This document shows positions 7,903 through 16,285 of a stretch of DNA of 64,000 nucleotides, in pieces (the first letter of the stretch is position 1; the number at the start of each line of letters is the position of its first letter). This DNA is from G963662265 sp963668545 (GTDB lineage Bacteria > Spirochaetota > Spirochaetia > CADAEX01): positions 434,001-498,000 of the forward strand of contig OY764868.1 in assembly GCA_963668545.1 (NCBI GenBank). Reading direction: 5' to 3'. The notes under the pieces are model-generated. The model had not been told where the DNA came from and did not search any database. It saw only the letters and a program-made list of their open reading frames with translations. The position numbers were made by a program, and so were the translations under genes.

Positions 7903-9843
7903 TTACTTAATATCAGAATCACTGGACAGCAGATTAATTGCATCAATCATGGAATCAAGGTTATCTATAAGCCCCTGTATCTTGCTGGCGTTTTCAGAGA
8001 TACTGTTTTCAATTATCCTGGAATTATCAGCAAGGTGATTGATTGCTTCGTTGAGAGAATGTCCCCTTCTGTTTGCATTCTGCTGATAGTGTGTGATTAT
8101 TCTGCACTGATCCTCCAGCTGTCCCATACTGTTGATAAGGTTTATTATCGAACCTTTGCTGTTTTTTACACTCACATCAGTTTTATCAGCAAGTGTTTTT
8201 ACTTCCCTTGCAATTACTGCAAACCCTTTTCCGGCGTTTCCTGCCCTTGCAGCTTCTATTGAGGCATTGAAGCCAAGAAGGTTTGTCTGTTCCGCAATAT
8301 CCTCTATATTGTACAGAATCTTTTCTACAGAACCGGCACTCTTTCCCAGTTTTTCAAGTTCCCTGCTTATTCTGGTTCCTTCAGTTCCCGAGCTGTCAAT
8401 ATTCCGGTAAAGTTCTGTAAAGTCGCTATTAATCTGTCTCAGAAGATCTTCGTTCTCTGTTGCTTTTTTTGATGATTTATCTATGAAACTTGACAAGAGT
8501 TCAATGCTGTCCCTGCTTGAATTCCATACTCTGTCCTTGATATTCATTATATGTCTCAGCTGGCTTATGGTTCTTTTCAGAAAAAACTCTTTAAAAGCCG
8601 AATATTTCTGGATGTAGTTGTCTATGTATTCATCATGAAACTTCTCACCGGGAGCTGTCCTGTAAAACATCAGTGCTGTCAATGTCTGGTTTATATTTAC
8701 CCCCAGAAGTTCTCCGAATGTAGAAAAACCGGCAACAGGTATATTATCAAAACACTTCACCTGATCAAGCTTGTCCTGGTTGAACAGTCTTCTTAAAATG
8801 CAGTCATTGAAAAGACCTCCAAGAAGAACTCCGCTTTTTCCCTTTTTAAATGCACTGAAATCCTTTTCAATTGATGAAACAAAGTCTGTGTGTTTTACAA
8901 GGACCAGCTCATCTCCAAAAGCAAGGTCGCAGTAAAAATGGATCTTTCTGTTTTCAAAATCAATCCCTGAAATAGACCTCACATAGATGTCATTATTTAA
9001 TATAATTGCGAAGCTGAAATTTTCCAGTTTTCTTTCAAGCTCTTTTTCATCGCAGTTGAAGTAGCGGCAGAGTTCTGAAATAGCATCGACGATTTCTCCG
9101 GTATTCTTCTGTACAACAGTTTTAATAAAGCGGTTTCCGGGATCAGCCTGGGCCACAGTAAAAGAGTAGGGGCATATCTCAAAATTCTGTGATTTGAAAA
9201 CACCGATTTTTATATCACTTTTAAAGCGGATTAGTGTTATTACTGCCTTGTTCTGTACAACCTCTTTATTATTGTAAAGCCAGGTGTTTTTAAAATCCAG
9301 TTTCCCCCCTGCGGAACCTCCAATCAGAAGGCAGGGAAGTTTTCCAGAATTATAGATCGCTTCCATGAAAAAACTTTCGCTTCTTGATAATCCGTCAATA
9401 AGAGTATAGGCGACGCAGTTATTGTAGTTCAGTGGAAAAGAGGATCTGAAATATTCAAATTCCTTCTCAATAAGACCTGTCCTTTTTTCAGGATCCATTT
9501 CAGGGTCAAAGAGTTCTATTGTGTGGATATCCACATCTTCAATCATCCCTGATGAAAAGCATTGAAGTACTATATTTTTCCTGTTTTCATCGGCAGGATT
9601 GTACAGCGTGGTTTTTTCTCCAAGACTGGTGTTGCATAGCTCTCCGGCAGTGGAAGTCAGGATAAGGGGAATTCCGGAACAGAGGTTTTTTAAACTGGAG
9701 GATACTTCTCTAAAATTGATGTCAGGAGAAATAAACCCCAGAATAAGTTTTGTGTTTTCAGGGATAAGTTCTCTGCTGTTTATCAGCATTGTTCCGTCAT
9801 ACTTTATTTTAAGAAGTGTAATATCCTGATTGTCTGCTTTCAT
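7903..9843 (-). CDS. Soluble chemoreceptor with FIST sensor and MCP signalling domain
   Basis: 646 residues starting at the ATG at 9843, which has AGGAG 7 nt upstream; an earlier ATG at 9876 lacks such a site. There is no membrane segment. Residues ~1-220 match the FIST N domain and ~220-400 the FIST C domain, a sensory unit thought to bind small ligands; residues ~430-646 are helical and end in an MCP signalling hairpin with the tip EQTNLLGFNASIEAARAG and the following GKGFAVIAREVKTLAD. It should control a CheA-CheW array from the cytoplasm. No che genes are nearby, and no glutamine/glutamate methylation sites or CheR tether are obvious. Confidence 0.88.
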   Translation of the reverse strand: MKADNQDITLLKIKYDGTMLINSRELIPENTKLILGFISPDINFREVSSSLKNLCSGIPLILTSTAGELCNTSLGEKTTLYNPADENRKNIVLQCFSSGMIEDVDIHTIELFDPEMDPEKRTGLIEKEFEYFRSSFPLNYNNCVAYTLIDGLSRSESFFMEAIYNSGKLPCLLIGGSAGGKLDFKNTWLYNNKEVVQNKAVITLIRFKSDIKIGVFKSQNFEICPYSFTVAQADPGNRFIKTVVQKNTGEIVDAISELCRYFNCDEKELERKLENFSFAIILNNDIYVRSISGIDFENRKIHFYCDLAFGDELVLVKHTDFVSSIEKDFSAFKKGKSGVLLGGLFNDCILRRLFNQDKLDQVKCFDNIPVAGFSTFGELLGVNINQTLTALMFYRTAPGEKFHDEYIDNYIQKYSAFKEFFLKRTISQLRHIMNIKDRVWNSSRDSIELLSSFIDKSSKKATENEDLLRQINSDFTELYRNIDSSGTEGTRISRELEKLGKSAGSVEKILYNIEDIAEQTNLLGFNASIEAARAGNAGKGFAVIAREVKTLADKTDVSVKNSKGSIINLINSMGQLEDQCRIITHYQQNANRRGHSLNEAINHLADNSRIIENSISENASKIQGLIDNLDSMIDAINLLSSDSDIK

Positions 9844-9992
9844 GCTGTAACTCCTGATGTCTTTTGCTGCTGTCATGGTACTGCTTACTGTTCATTTTGT
9901 AAAGATTTAATAAAAAAAGCTGTTTACATAAGTTGCTGACAGGCCCTTAGGATTAAAAGATAAGGTCGTTAACGGTAAAGGTTCTGTTGCTT

Positions 9993-10775
9993 TTACAGTA
10001 TTAATCCATATGCCTCTGTAAATGCCTCTTTTGTATAATCATAGGAAGCATAAGCATATCCTGAATCACCCCATTCTTTTCCCCAGCTGTTCATTACAGT
10101 GAAATAGTTTCTGTCATATACAGCATGGCCGCCTGTCTCATTCTTTTTTATATAGTTTTCAAGACGTCCCTTACTGTCTGTTGCATAATCCCATGATTTG
10201 TCAATATCCAGTCTGGCCAGTATTGGGCCTTTGAAAGCAAGCCATCTTTTCCAGTCATCAAGGTCTCTTCCGAGGTTATGATAACTTGATATTTTCAGTT
10301 TTGCTGCAAGTTCATAAAAATCCTGCCACTCCATCATTGATAATTTTCCATCCATTGGAAGTACTTCTTCAAGTACGCAACCGTATTTTTTTGCTATGCG
10401 GAGAGAAAGTTTTACCTGAGTTCCCTGGGTCTCCAGGAATGTTGAAGGGAAGCTTGTAATTTCATCAGTTTCCTTATTAGCCATCCAGATAAATCTTGCA
10501 GATGGTAAATCTGATTCAGCAATTTTCCCTCCCTTTACATAATGCCATTTTAATACTCCGTATGCTGTTGAATACCCCACGCATGCACCTGTTTCACCCT
10601 GGTTTTTTACTTCCCACCAGTCTTCCCTCAGGTCAACAGATGCCGGAAGATCTTTTCCTTCATCCAGTAACCCTTCTGCTTTTGCATTTTCAATAGTCCA
10701 GTCATTTTCTGTATTGAGAGAAGGGATGCAATTCAGGATATGATTGTTATCATCAATAATGGTCTTTTCAGGCAT
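9993..10775 (-). CDS. Papain-family (C1) cysteine peptidase
   Basis: 260 residues. The full catalytic set of family C1 is present: Gln59 and Cys65 in NQGETGACVG, His217 in GGHAV, Asn229 in MNSWGKEWG. The domain opens with the classical mature-enzyme start LPASVDLRE. The N-terminus before it is only ~42 residues, with no signal peptide or lipobox, and no long inhibitory pro-region. It should act in the cytoplasm or leave by a non-Sec route. It lies 13 bp downstream of the SIMPL lipoprotein gene on the same strand with its own GAGGAAG site, so the two are probably one transcript. Confidence 0.87.
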   Translation of the reverse strand: MPEKTIIDDNNHILNCIPSLNTENDWTIENAKAEGLLDEGKDLPASVDLREDWWEVKNQGETGACVGYSTAYGVLKWHYVKGGKIAESDLPSARFIWMANKETDEITSFPSTFLETQGTQVKLSLRIAKKYGCVLEEVLPMDGKLSMMEWQDFYELAAKLKISSYHNLGRDLDDWKRWLAFKGPILARLDIDKSWDYATDSKGRLENYIKKNETGGHAVYDRNYFTVMNSWGKEWGDSGYAYASYDYTKEAFTEAYGLIL

Positions 10776-10788
10776 TTTATTATCTTCC

Positions 10789-11382
10789 TCATTTCATCTG
10801 ATACTCAATGTTATATATTTTGCCATCTTCTATTCCGTAATCCATCTCATTTATCTTTACAATTTCACCAAGTGTATAACCTGCATTTTCCGCTATGATT
10901 CTGGCCCTGTTTTCAGCTTCACTGAAGACTGACTTGAGATCTGATGGTGCTTTCTGTTTTGCTGTCCTGTCAAAGACATTTCTGTAGACGCCTGTTGCCC
11001 CCGAGCTGCGAAGCTGTTCCATTAACCTGTCAGGGTCGATATCATCTGTTACACGGATTTCAAAACCTTTTCTTGAAATGAATTTCTCATTATCTGATTT
11101 TTCTTCCTGATTTTCATAGGTTGAATTCTCTGACATGTTATAATCTTCTTCAGACAGCCCCTGTTCAGCAAGAAGAGTTTTTATTGATCTGAATACCCTG
11201 TCACACTCATTTTCAGCCTTATCCATTTCAGCTGCCCTTTTTTCGACAGTTACATTAATACGGTCGTCACTGTATCCCACAGCCCCTACTGTAACAGATA
11301 CAGTTTTAATTACTGGTGCTGTGACACAGCCGGCAAGAACCATAATCAGCAGTAATAACAGTGATGCATATAAACGTTTCAT
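10789..11382 (-). CDS. SIMPL-domain (DUF541) lipoprotein
   Basis: 197 residues from the ATG at 11382 (AGGAG six bases upstream; ten upstream codons in frame are ignored). Signal peptide with lipobox VLAGC, then a SIMPL/DUF541 domain: VSVTVGAVGY, alternating charged helix RAAEMDKAENECDRVF, and the C-terminal AENRARIIAENAGYTLGEI that is the family signature. SIMPL proteins are periplasmic or outer-membrane proteins of unclear function. It is the first gene of a likely operon with the papain-like peptidase. Confidence 0.85.
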   Translation of the reverse strand: MKRLYASLLLLLIMVLAGCVTAPVIKTVSVTVGAVGYSDDRINVTVEKRAAEMDKAENECDRVFRSIKTLLAEQGLSEEDYNMSENSTYENQEEKSDNEKFISRKGFEIRVTDDIDPDRLMEQLRSSGATGVYRNVFDRTAKQKAPSDLKSVFSEAENRARIIAENAGYTLGEIVKINEMDYGIEDGKIYNIEYQMK

Positions 11383-11676
11383 AAATACTCCTTTTGACAA
11401 TAAGTATATCATATGTTATGTGCCAATAGAAGCGATGCAAGAAACAACCTTTGCATGATTTTATATTTTCAGAGAGATAATCAGATACATAAATATATAA
11501 TTTTTCTGTCTTTTATAAACAGCAAGCATATTTCATGAAATATCTTTAAAGATCCTTTATAAGTATAATATATGCTATTGCTGGAATTCAGCAGGAGCTT
11601 CTGACCTGATAATCCTTTTCCTACATTACCAAATGATAATTTGACTTACAGCATATTGATATTTATTGTTTAATGT

Positions 11677-12402
11677 ATGAGAAGGTTTTTTCTTACACTG
11701 ATATTATTGTTTAATTATGCTTTTTCCTATTCACTTGATATAATATACAATGATCAGTATGAATCACATAATTCATATGCAGCAGCAGCAAAAAAAACAT
11801 TTACTCCCGGAAAGATACTCATATTCGGTACAGCTTTGGGGGTTTCCTTCCTGTCGGATGAGAGCCTGCAGGACTACTTTGTTAATAACCAGTCTGAGAA
11901 TTTTTCAGCATACAGCAATGCAGGTAATGAGTTTGGAGAAACATCTGTTATGCTGCCGGCCCTCGCAACTTCCTGGGTCATTGGTTTTTCGTCCGGTAAT
12001 GAAAGACTTACAAGAACAGCCCTGAATTCCGGTAAAGCTTTTCTTGCAGGCGCCTTGATAACAGAAACAATAAAAGAATCTGCCGGCAGATTCAGGCCCT
12101 ATGTCGGTGAAGATACTTTTGCCGCAGATCCGTTTGAAGGGAACACAATCAGTACAAAATCATTTCCCTCATGGCATTCATTTGTTTCCTGGTCAATAAT
12201 TACCCCCTTTGCCGAGGAATACAGCCGCTGGCTGTATCTTGTACCTGTATCAACAAGTTTTGCAAGGTTATATAAAAACATGCACTGGACTTCCGATGTT
12301 GTTATGGGTGCGGGAATAGGGCTTTTTTCAGGTCTTTTTTTCCATACACAGAGTAAAGTTAAAATGGCTTTCAGCGGTAACGGGATAATAGTCAACTACT
12401 GA
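11677..12402 (+). CDS. PAP2-family membrane-associated phosphatase
   Basis: 241 residues. Signal peptide or first membrane helix at residues 1-20. The three PAP2 motifs are present: K..AGRFRP, PSWHS (family PSGH, with Trp in place of Gly) and ARLYKNMHWTSD containing the catalytic His and Asp. PAP2 enzymes remove phosphate from lipids such as lipid A, undecaprenyl pyrophosphate or phosphatidate. It precedes an OmpR/kinase pair on the same strand, a pairing that in other bacteria often controls envelope modification; here that link is inference. No ribosome-binding site is evident. Confidence 0.85.
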   Translation: MRRFFLTLILLFNYAFSYSLDIIYNDQYESHNSYAAAAKKTFTPGKILIFGTALGVSFLSDESLQDYFVNNQSENFSAYSNAGNEFGETSVMLPALATSWVIGFSSGNERLTRTALNSGKAFLAGALITETIKESAGRFRPYVGEDTFAADPFEGNTISTKSFPSWHSFVSWSIITPFAEEYSRWLYLVPVSTSFARLYKNMHWTSDVVMGAGIGLFSGLFFHTQSKVKMAFSGNGIIVNY

Positions 12403-12486
12403 TTTTGTATATTTATAACCTTATTGTCCTGAATCAATAAGCTGGAATATTTGATATTTTATATGAGTTCTATTAGAATAAATACA

Positions 12487-13158
12487 ATGAAAATTCTCAT
12501 TATTGAAGATGATGTTAAGATTTCGAATTTCATAAAAAAAGGACTCAAAGAAGCCGGTTTCAGTGTTGAGCATTCAGCTACAGGGGAGGAAGGGCTTTCA
12601 CTTGCCAGAAGCAACAACTATGATATCGCTGTAATTGATATTACTCTTCCCGGTATTGACGGGCTTTCAGTAATCAGGGAATTGAGAATAGAGAATAATA
12701 ACCTTCCGGTACTTGTTTTAAGTGCGAAAGGCTCTGTTGAAGACAGGATTAGGGGGCTAGAGACAGGAAGTGATGATTATCTTACAAAGCCGTTTGCTTT
12801 TTCAGAGCTGCATGCCAGGATTCAGGCTTTACTCAGGAGAGCAAACCGGATCGCAGATCCTGTCAGTCTGGTTTATGAAGATCTTAAAATCAATCTTTTA
12901 AACCATACAGTTCACAGGGGAAACAGGGAAATTGAACTGCAGCCCCGAGAATATACTTTGCTGGAATTTCTGATGAGGAACTCGGAAAGGGTTGTTTCCA
13001 GAACAATGATTATTGAGCATGTATGGAATTATAATTTTGATCCTGAAACCAATATTGTTGAAGCCCGTGTCTGCAAGCTAAGGGAAAAAATCGACAAGGG
13101 ATTTGAGAAATCCCTGATACATACTATCCGTGGAGCAGGTTATGTTCTCAGGAAGTAA
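12487..13158 (+). CDS. OmpR-family response regulator
   Basis: 223 residues if started at the ATG at 12487 (MKILIIEDD, the usual start of the family); an ATG at 12463 and a TTG at 12451 are in frame but give an untypical N-terminal tail, and none has a clear ribosome-binding site. Receiver domain with phosphoacceptor Asp51 in VIDITLPG and conserved Lys101 in TKPF; winged helix with REYTLLEFLM and the C-terminal IRGAGYVLRK. The kinase gene overlaps its 3' end by 17 bp. A likely target site is the direct-repeat array at 14567-14594. Confidence 0.92.
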   Translation: MKILIIEDDVKISNFIKKGLKEAGFSVEHSATGEEGLSLARSNNYDIAVIDITLPGIDGLSVIRELRIENNNLPVLVLSAKGSVEDRIRGLETGSDDYLTKPFAFSELHARIQALLRRANRIADPVSLVYEDLKINLLNHTVHRGNREIELQPREYTLLEFLMRNSERVVSRTMIIEHVWNYNFDPETNIVEARVCKLREKIDKGFEKSLIHTIRGAGYVLRK

Positions 13159-14551
13159 TGCCAAAAAATCCCTTGCTGCAAATACTGCTTTTCTCTATGG
13201 GCTTGTTTATATCATATCATCATTCACAGTTTTTCTGGGATTATATATAATAATAAAAATCAATCTTGATAATGAAATAAAAAACAGTCTGATAGAAGAT
13301 GCTGAAGAACTTGTTATGGTCCTTGAAGAAGAGGGAATTGAAAAACTTTATAAGGAAATCCATTATGAAGCATATGAGTACGGCACAGAAAATTCCTTTT
13401 TCAGAATTTTTTCTCCCGGTGCTGAACTGCTTGCAGAATCTGATATTGATGAATGGGAAAATCTTGAAGTTGATGAAGATCTTATAAGGGCACTTTCTTC
13501 AGAAAAAAAAGGATCCTATAAAATCTCCTATTTTACACTTCCTGAAAAGAAATATAAAATTATCGCAATTTACTCGCATCTCGGTTCCGGATACATAATC
13601 CAGATTGGTCTTCTTATGGAAAAGATAAGTGTGTTTCTTTCGCTGATAAGAAATACCTACATTTTTCTTGTTGTTATGATTATTTTCTTGACTGCATATA
13701 TTGCTATGTTTATTACACGCCGGGCTCTACGGGGAGTTGATGAGGTAACAAAAACTGCAGCTGAAATATCTCAAAGCGGTGTTCTTGAAAGAAGGGTTGA
13801 GATAAGAACAAGATATATGGAGATTGAAAACCTTGCAGATACATTCAATTCAATGCTTAACAGTATTCAGACACTAGTAACAGAATTGAAAGAAATAAAT
13901 GACAATATAGCGCATGATCTGAAAACTCCAATAACAAGAATTCGGGGACTTGCTGAAGTAACTCTGATGGGGAGTAATACCTCTTTGGAGGATTATGAAG
14001 CCCTGGCTTCAGATACAATTGAGGAGAGTGACAATCTGCTGGAAATTCTCTCTTCAATGCTGTACATATCAAAGGCTGATGCCGGTATTTCCATAATAGT
14101 CAAGGAAGAAATAAACTTAAGTGAAATTATTGAAACAGCCTGCGATCTTTTTTTACCAATTGCCGAAGAAAAGGGAATAAAAGTTAATCTTTCCATTCCG
14201 GAAAGCTGCAGGTTTTTAGGAGAGAGAAAAGGTATTCAGAGGATGATTTCAAACCTGCTTGATAATGCAATTAAATATTCATCAGATAATGGTTCCATAA
14301 ATGTTTTGCTTATGAAATCTGAAAAGGAAATTGTAATCAGTATCTCTGATACAGGTATTGGTATTCCGAAAGAGAAGCTTGACCATATTTTTAAAAGGTT
14401 TTATCGCTGCCATGAAAACACTGATATTCCAGGAGTGGGTCTCGGCTTGAGCATGGTAAATGCAATAGTAAAGCAGCATTCCGGAAAAATCAGTGTCGAA
14501 AGTTCCCTTCATAAAGGCACAACGTTTAAAATTACTCTGCCTTATCATTAA
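13142..14551 (+). CDS. Sensor histidine kinase (HAMP-HisKA-HATPase)
   Basis: 469 residues from the ATG at 13142, which has GGAG six bases upstream inside the regulator gene; a GTG at 13130 is less likely. Two membrane helices (about 17-38 and 170-192) frame an acidic periplasmic sensor region. Then HAMP (~195-245), HisKA with phosphoacceptor His258 in IAHDLKTP, and the ATPase domain with N box LLDNAIKYS, DTGIGIP, FKRFYR and GVGLGLSMV. Translationally coupled to the OmpR-type regulator. The acidic periplasmic face (EEEGIEKLYKEIHYEAYE) could bind cations or cationic peptides; this is speculation. Confidence 0.92.
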   Translation: MFSGSNAKKSLAANTAFLYGLVYIISSFTVFLGLYIIIKINLDNEIKNSLIEDAEELVMVLEEEGIEKLYKEIHYEAYEYGTENSFFRIFSPGAELLAESDIDEWENLEVDEDLIRALSSEKKGSYKISYFTLPEKKYKIIAIYSHLGSGYIIQIGLLMEKISVFLSLIRNTYIFLVVMIIFLTAYIAMFITRRALRGVDEVTKTAAEISQSGVLERRVEIRTRYMEIENLADTFNSMLNSIQTLVTELKEINDNIAHDLKTPITRIRGLAEVTLMGSNTSLEDYEALASDTIEESDNLLEILSSMLYISKADAGISIIVKEEINLSEIIETACDLFLPIAEEKGIKVNLSIPESCRFLGERKGIQRMISNLLDNAIKYSSDNGSINVLLMKSEKEIVISISDTGIGIPKEKLDHIFKRFYRCHENTDIPGVGLGLSMVNAIVKQHSGKISVESSLHKGTTFKITLPYH

Positions 14552-14566
14552 AAATATTACTGATTG

Positions 14567-14594
14567 GTAATAATATTGTAATCATATCGTAATG
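14567..14594 (+). promoter_or_regulatory. Three 11-bp direct repeats, likely OmpR/PhoB-type operator
   Basis: GTAAT begins at 14567, 14578 and 14589, exactly 11 bp apart, one helical turn, as expected for head-to-tail binding by winged-helix response regulators. The array lies just after the kinase gene and upstream of the phosphoesterase gene; a TATACT at 14626-14631 could be its -10 box. The adjacent OmpR-type regulator is the obvious candidate to bind. Confidence 0.5.
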
Positions 14595-14662
14595 TATTGA
14601 TAATCTTGCAATAATCACACCTTGTTATACTTATTATTGAATCTTATCAGGGAGCAAGTGTA

Positions 14663-15604
14663 ATGTGTAAGTATTATGAGATATCTGTCGTAGCAGTTCT
14701 ATTGCTTATTATGTCAATCGGGTGTTCATTAGAGACCATTGAACTGCCTTTATTTGATTATTATGTTCTTCCTGAAAAAACATTTTCAGGTGACTCTGCG
14801 AGAATTCTGCTTTTTGGAGACTCGGGATCCGGTACAGAAATTCAAAGTGATGTATCGAGAGGTATGGCATTACGCCATTCTGTTAATCCATTTGATTTTG
14901 CAATAATGCTCGGTGATAACTTCTATGAAATGGGTGTAAGGTCTGTTAGTGATCCTCAGTTTGACACAAAATTCCGTTATATGTATCCTGTTTCTGATTT
15001 TAGCTTTCCTTTCTATGTTGTTTTGGGGAATCATGACTATTATGGGAATGCTCTGGCACAGTATAACTATATAGATCCTGATGGGAGATGGATAGCGCCA
15101 TCCCCTGCTTACCTTCAGCCATTATCTTTTTCTGATAACAGATCTGTTGATATTTATTTTCTTGATTCAAAATATCTTAGCGAATCAAGTTATAGTAAAT
15201 TAATTTTTGAATGGGTTTCTGAAAACATTACTTCTCGGCATGCTGATATTAATATATTGGCTACCCACTATCCTTTTTACAGCAGTGGAGAACATGGGGA
15301 TGATGAAGATATGTTGAGCCTGTTCACCCCTCTTTTTTCTGACGGTCTTATTGATATAACAGTGTCAGGACATGATCATGATCTTGAACTTCAGGGACGT
15401 GACAGAAATGGAGATGGCATTACTGAACTCTTTATTGTATCGGGATCTGCATCCAAGAGCCGCAACATAACACCAGGGCCTTATTCTGAATATGCTTCCA
15501 GTGAATATGGGTTTTGTGAGTTAACACTGTCACCTTCAGAAACAGTAGCAGCATTTTATGATAAATTTGGCGATAACCTTTTTACAAAAGGGGTCATACA
15601 GTAA
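14663..15604 (+). CDS. Metallophosphoesterase lipoprotein (purple acid phosphatase-like)
   Basis: 313 residues. Lipobox-like SIGC after a hydrophobic stretch, so probably lipid-anchored outside the inner membrane. The binuclear metal motifs are in order: LFGDSGSG, LGDNFY, GNHDY, ATHYPFY and GHDHDLE, the set seen in tartrate-resistant acid phosphatase-type calcineurin-like esterases. It should hydrolyse a phosphate ester in the periplasm or at the surface. The ATG follows an AGGGAGC. The next gene starts on the last base of its stop codon, so the two are coupled, and a direct-repeat operator lies upstream. Confidence 0.85.
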   Translation: MCKYYEISVVAVLLLIMSIGCSLETIELPLFDYYVLPEKTFSGDSARILLFGDSGSGTEIQSDVSRGMALRHSVNPFDFAIMLGDNFYEMGVRSVSDPQFDTKFRYMYPVSDFSFPFYVVLGNHDYYGNALAQYNYIDPDGRWIAPSPAYLQPLSFSDNRSVDIYFLDSKYLSESSYSKLIFEWVSENITSRHADINILATHYPFYSSGEHGDDEDMLSLFTPLFSDGLIDITVSGHDHDLELQGRDRNGDGITELFIVSGSASKSRNITPGPYSEYASSEYGFCELTLSPSETVAAFYDKFGDNLFTKGVIQ

Positions 15605-16263
15605 TGAAAAAGCAACTTGTATTTATATTATTTTTATTATCATCAACAAAATTGTTTTCAACAGATTTATTTATAGGTGGTTATGCCGGAATCAATCTGG
15701 GATGGTTTTCCGGAAATGATTGGGATAAAAAAATTGAATTTTATAAAGATACCTATGAGAATGCTTCAAATATATTTGAAGGAGGTTTCCAAGCAGCTGT
15801 TTTTCTAGAGACTGCTTTTACAGAAAGTTTTGCAATACAACCTGAAATACAATTCCTTGTGTCTTCAGGTGGTTATGAAGCAAGTGATAGTGGTTATTAT
15901 AGTGAATATACTGAGTCAGTTAAATCGCTGTTTTTGCCATTACTTTTCAAATATAAGATGACTGCTGCTAAGGGGAAATTAAGTCTATTTGCCGGACCAG
16001 CTTTAGCTGTTGTAATATTCAACGTTGTCGGTGAAGATAACAATACTGTCAATGGGGTGAATTTAAACTATATAGGTAAATATGCCCCTGAAAGCAGGTT
16101 GGGACATGGATTTGCGTTTGGAACTGGTTATGAAAGGCCTTTTGGTAAAGGAAAAATTATTACAGATATCAGATATTCAAAGCTGTTTGTAAGCTATTTT
16201 AATAATGAAAATACAAATTCCAACAGTGTAAATATTAACATTGGGTATGGTTTTATTTTTTAG
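15604..16263 (+). CDS. Outer-membrane beta-barrel protein
   Basis: 219 residues. Signal peptide (to about residue 20), then alternating amphipathic strands rich in Gly and aromatic residues (LFIGGYAGINLGWF, IQPEIQFL, LPLLFKYKM, LSLFAGPAL) and an aromatic C-terminus (GYGFIF), the pattern of a small outer-membrane barrel of the OmpA/PorT-like kind. The ATG overlaps the phosphoesterase stop (TAATG), indicating translational coupling. Function unknown. Confidence 0.8.
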   Translation: MKKQLVFILFLLSSTKLFSTDLFIGGYAGINLGWFSGNDWDKKIEFYKDTYENASNIFEGGFQAAVFLETAFTESFAIQPEIQFLVSSGGYEASDSGYYSEYTESVKSLFLPLLFKYKMTAAKGKLSLFAGPALAVVIFNVVGEDNNTVNGVNLNYIGKYAPESRLGHGFAFGTGYERPFGKGKIITDIRYSKLFVSYFNNENTNSNSVNINIGYGFIF

Positions 16264-16285
16264 AAGTGAATATTTAACTCTCTGC

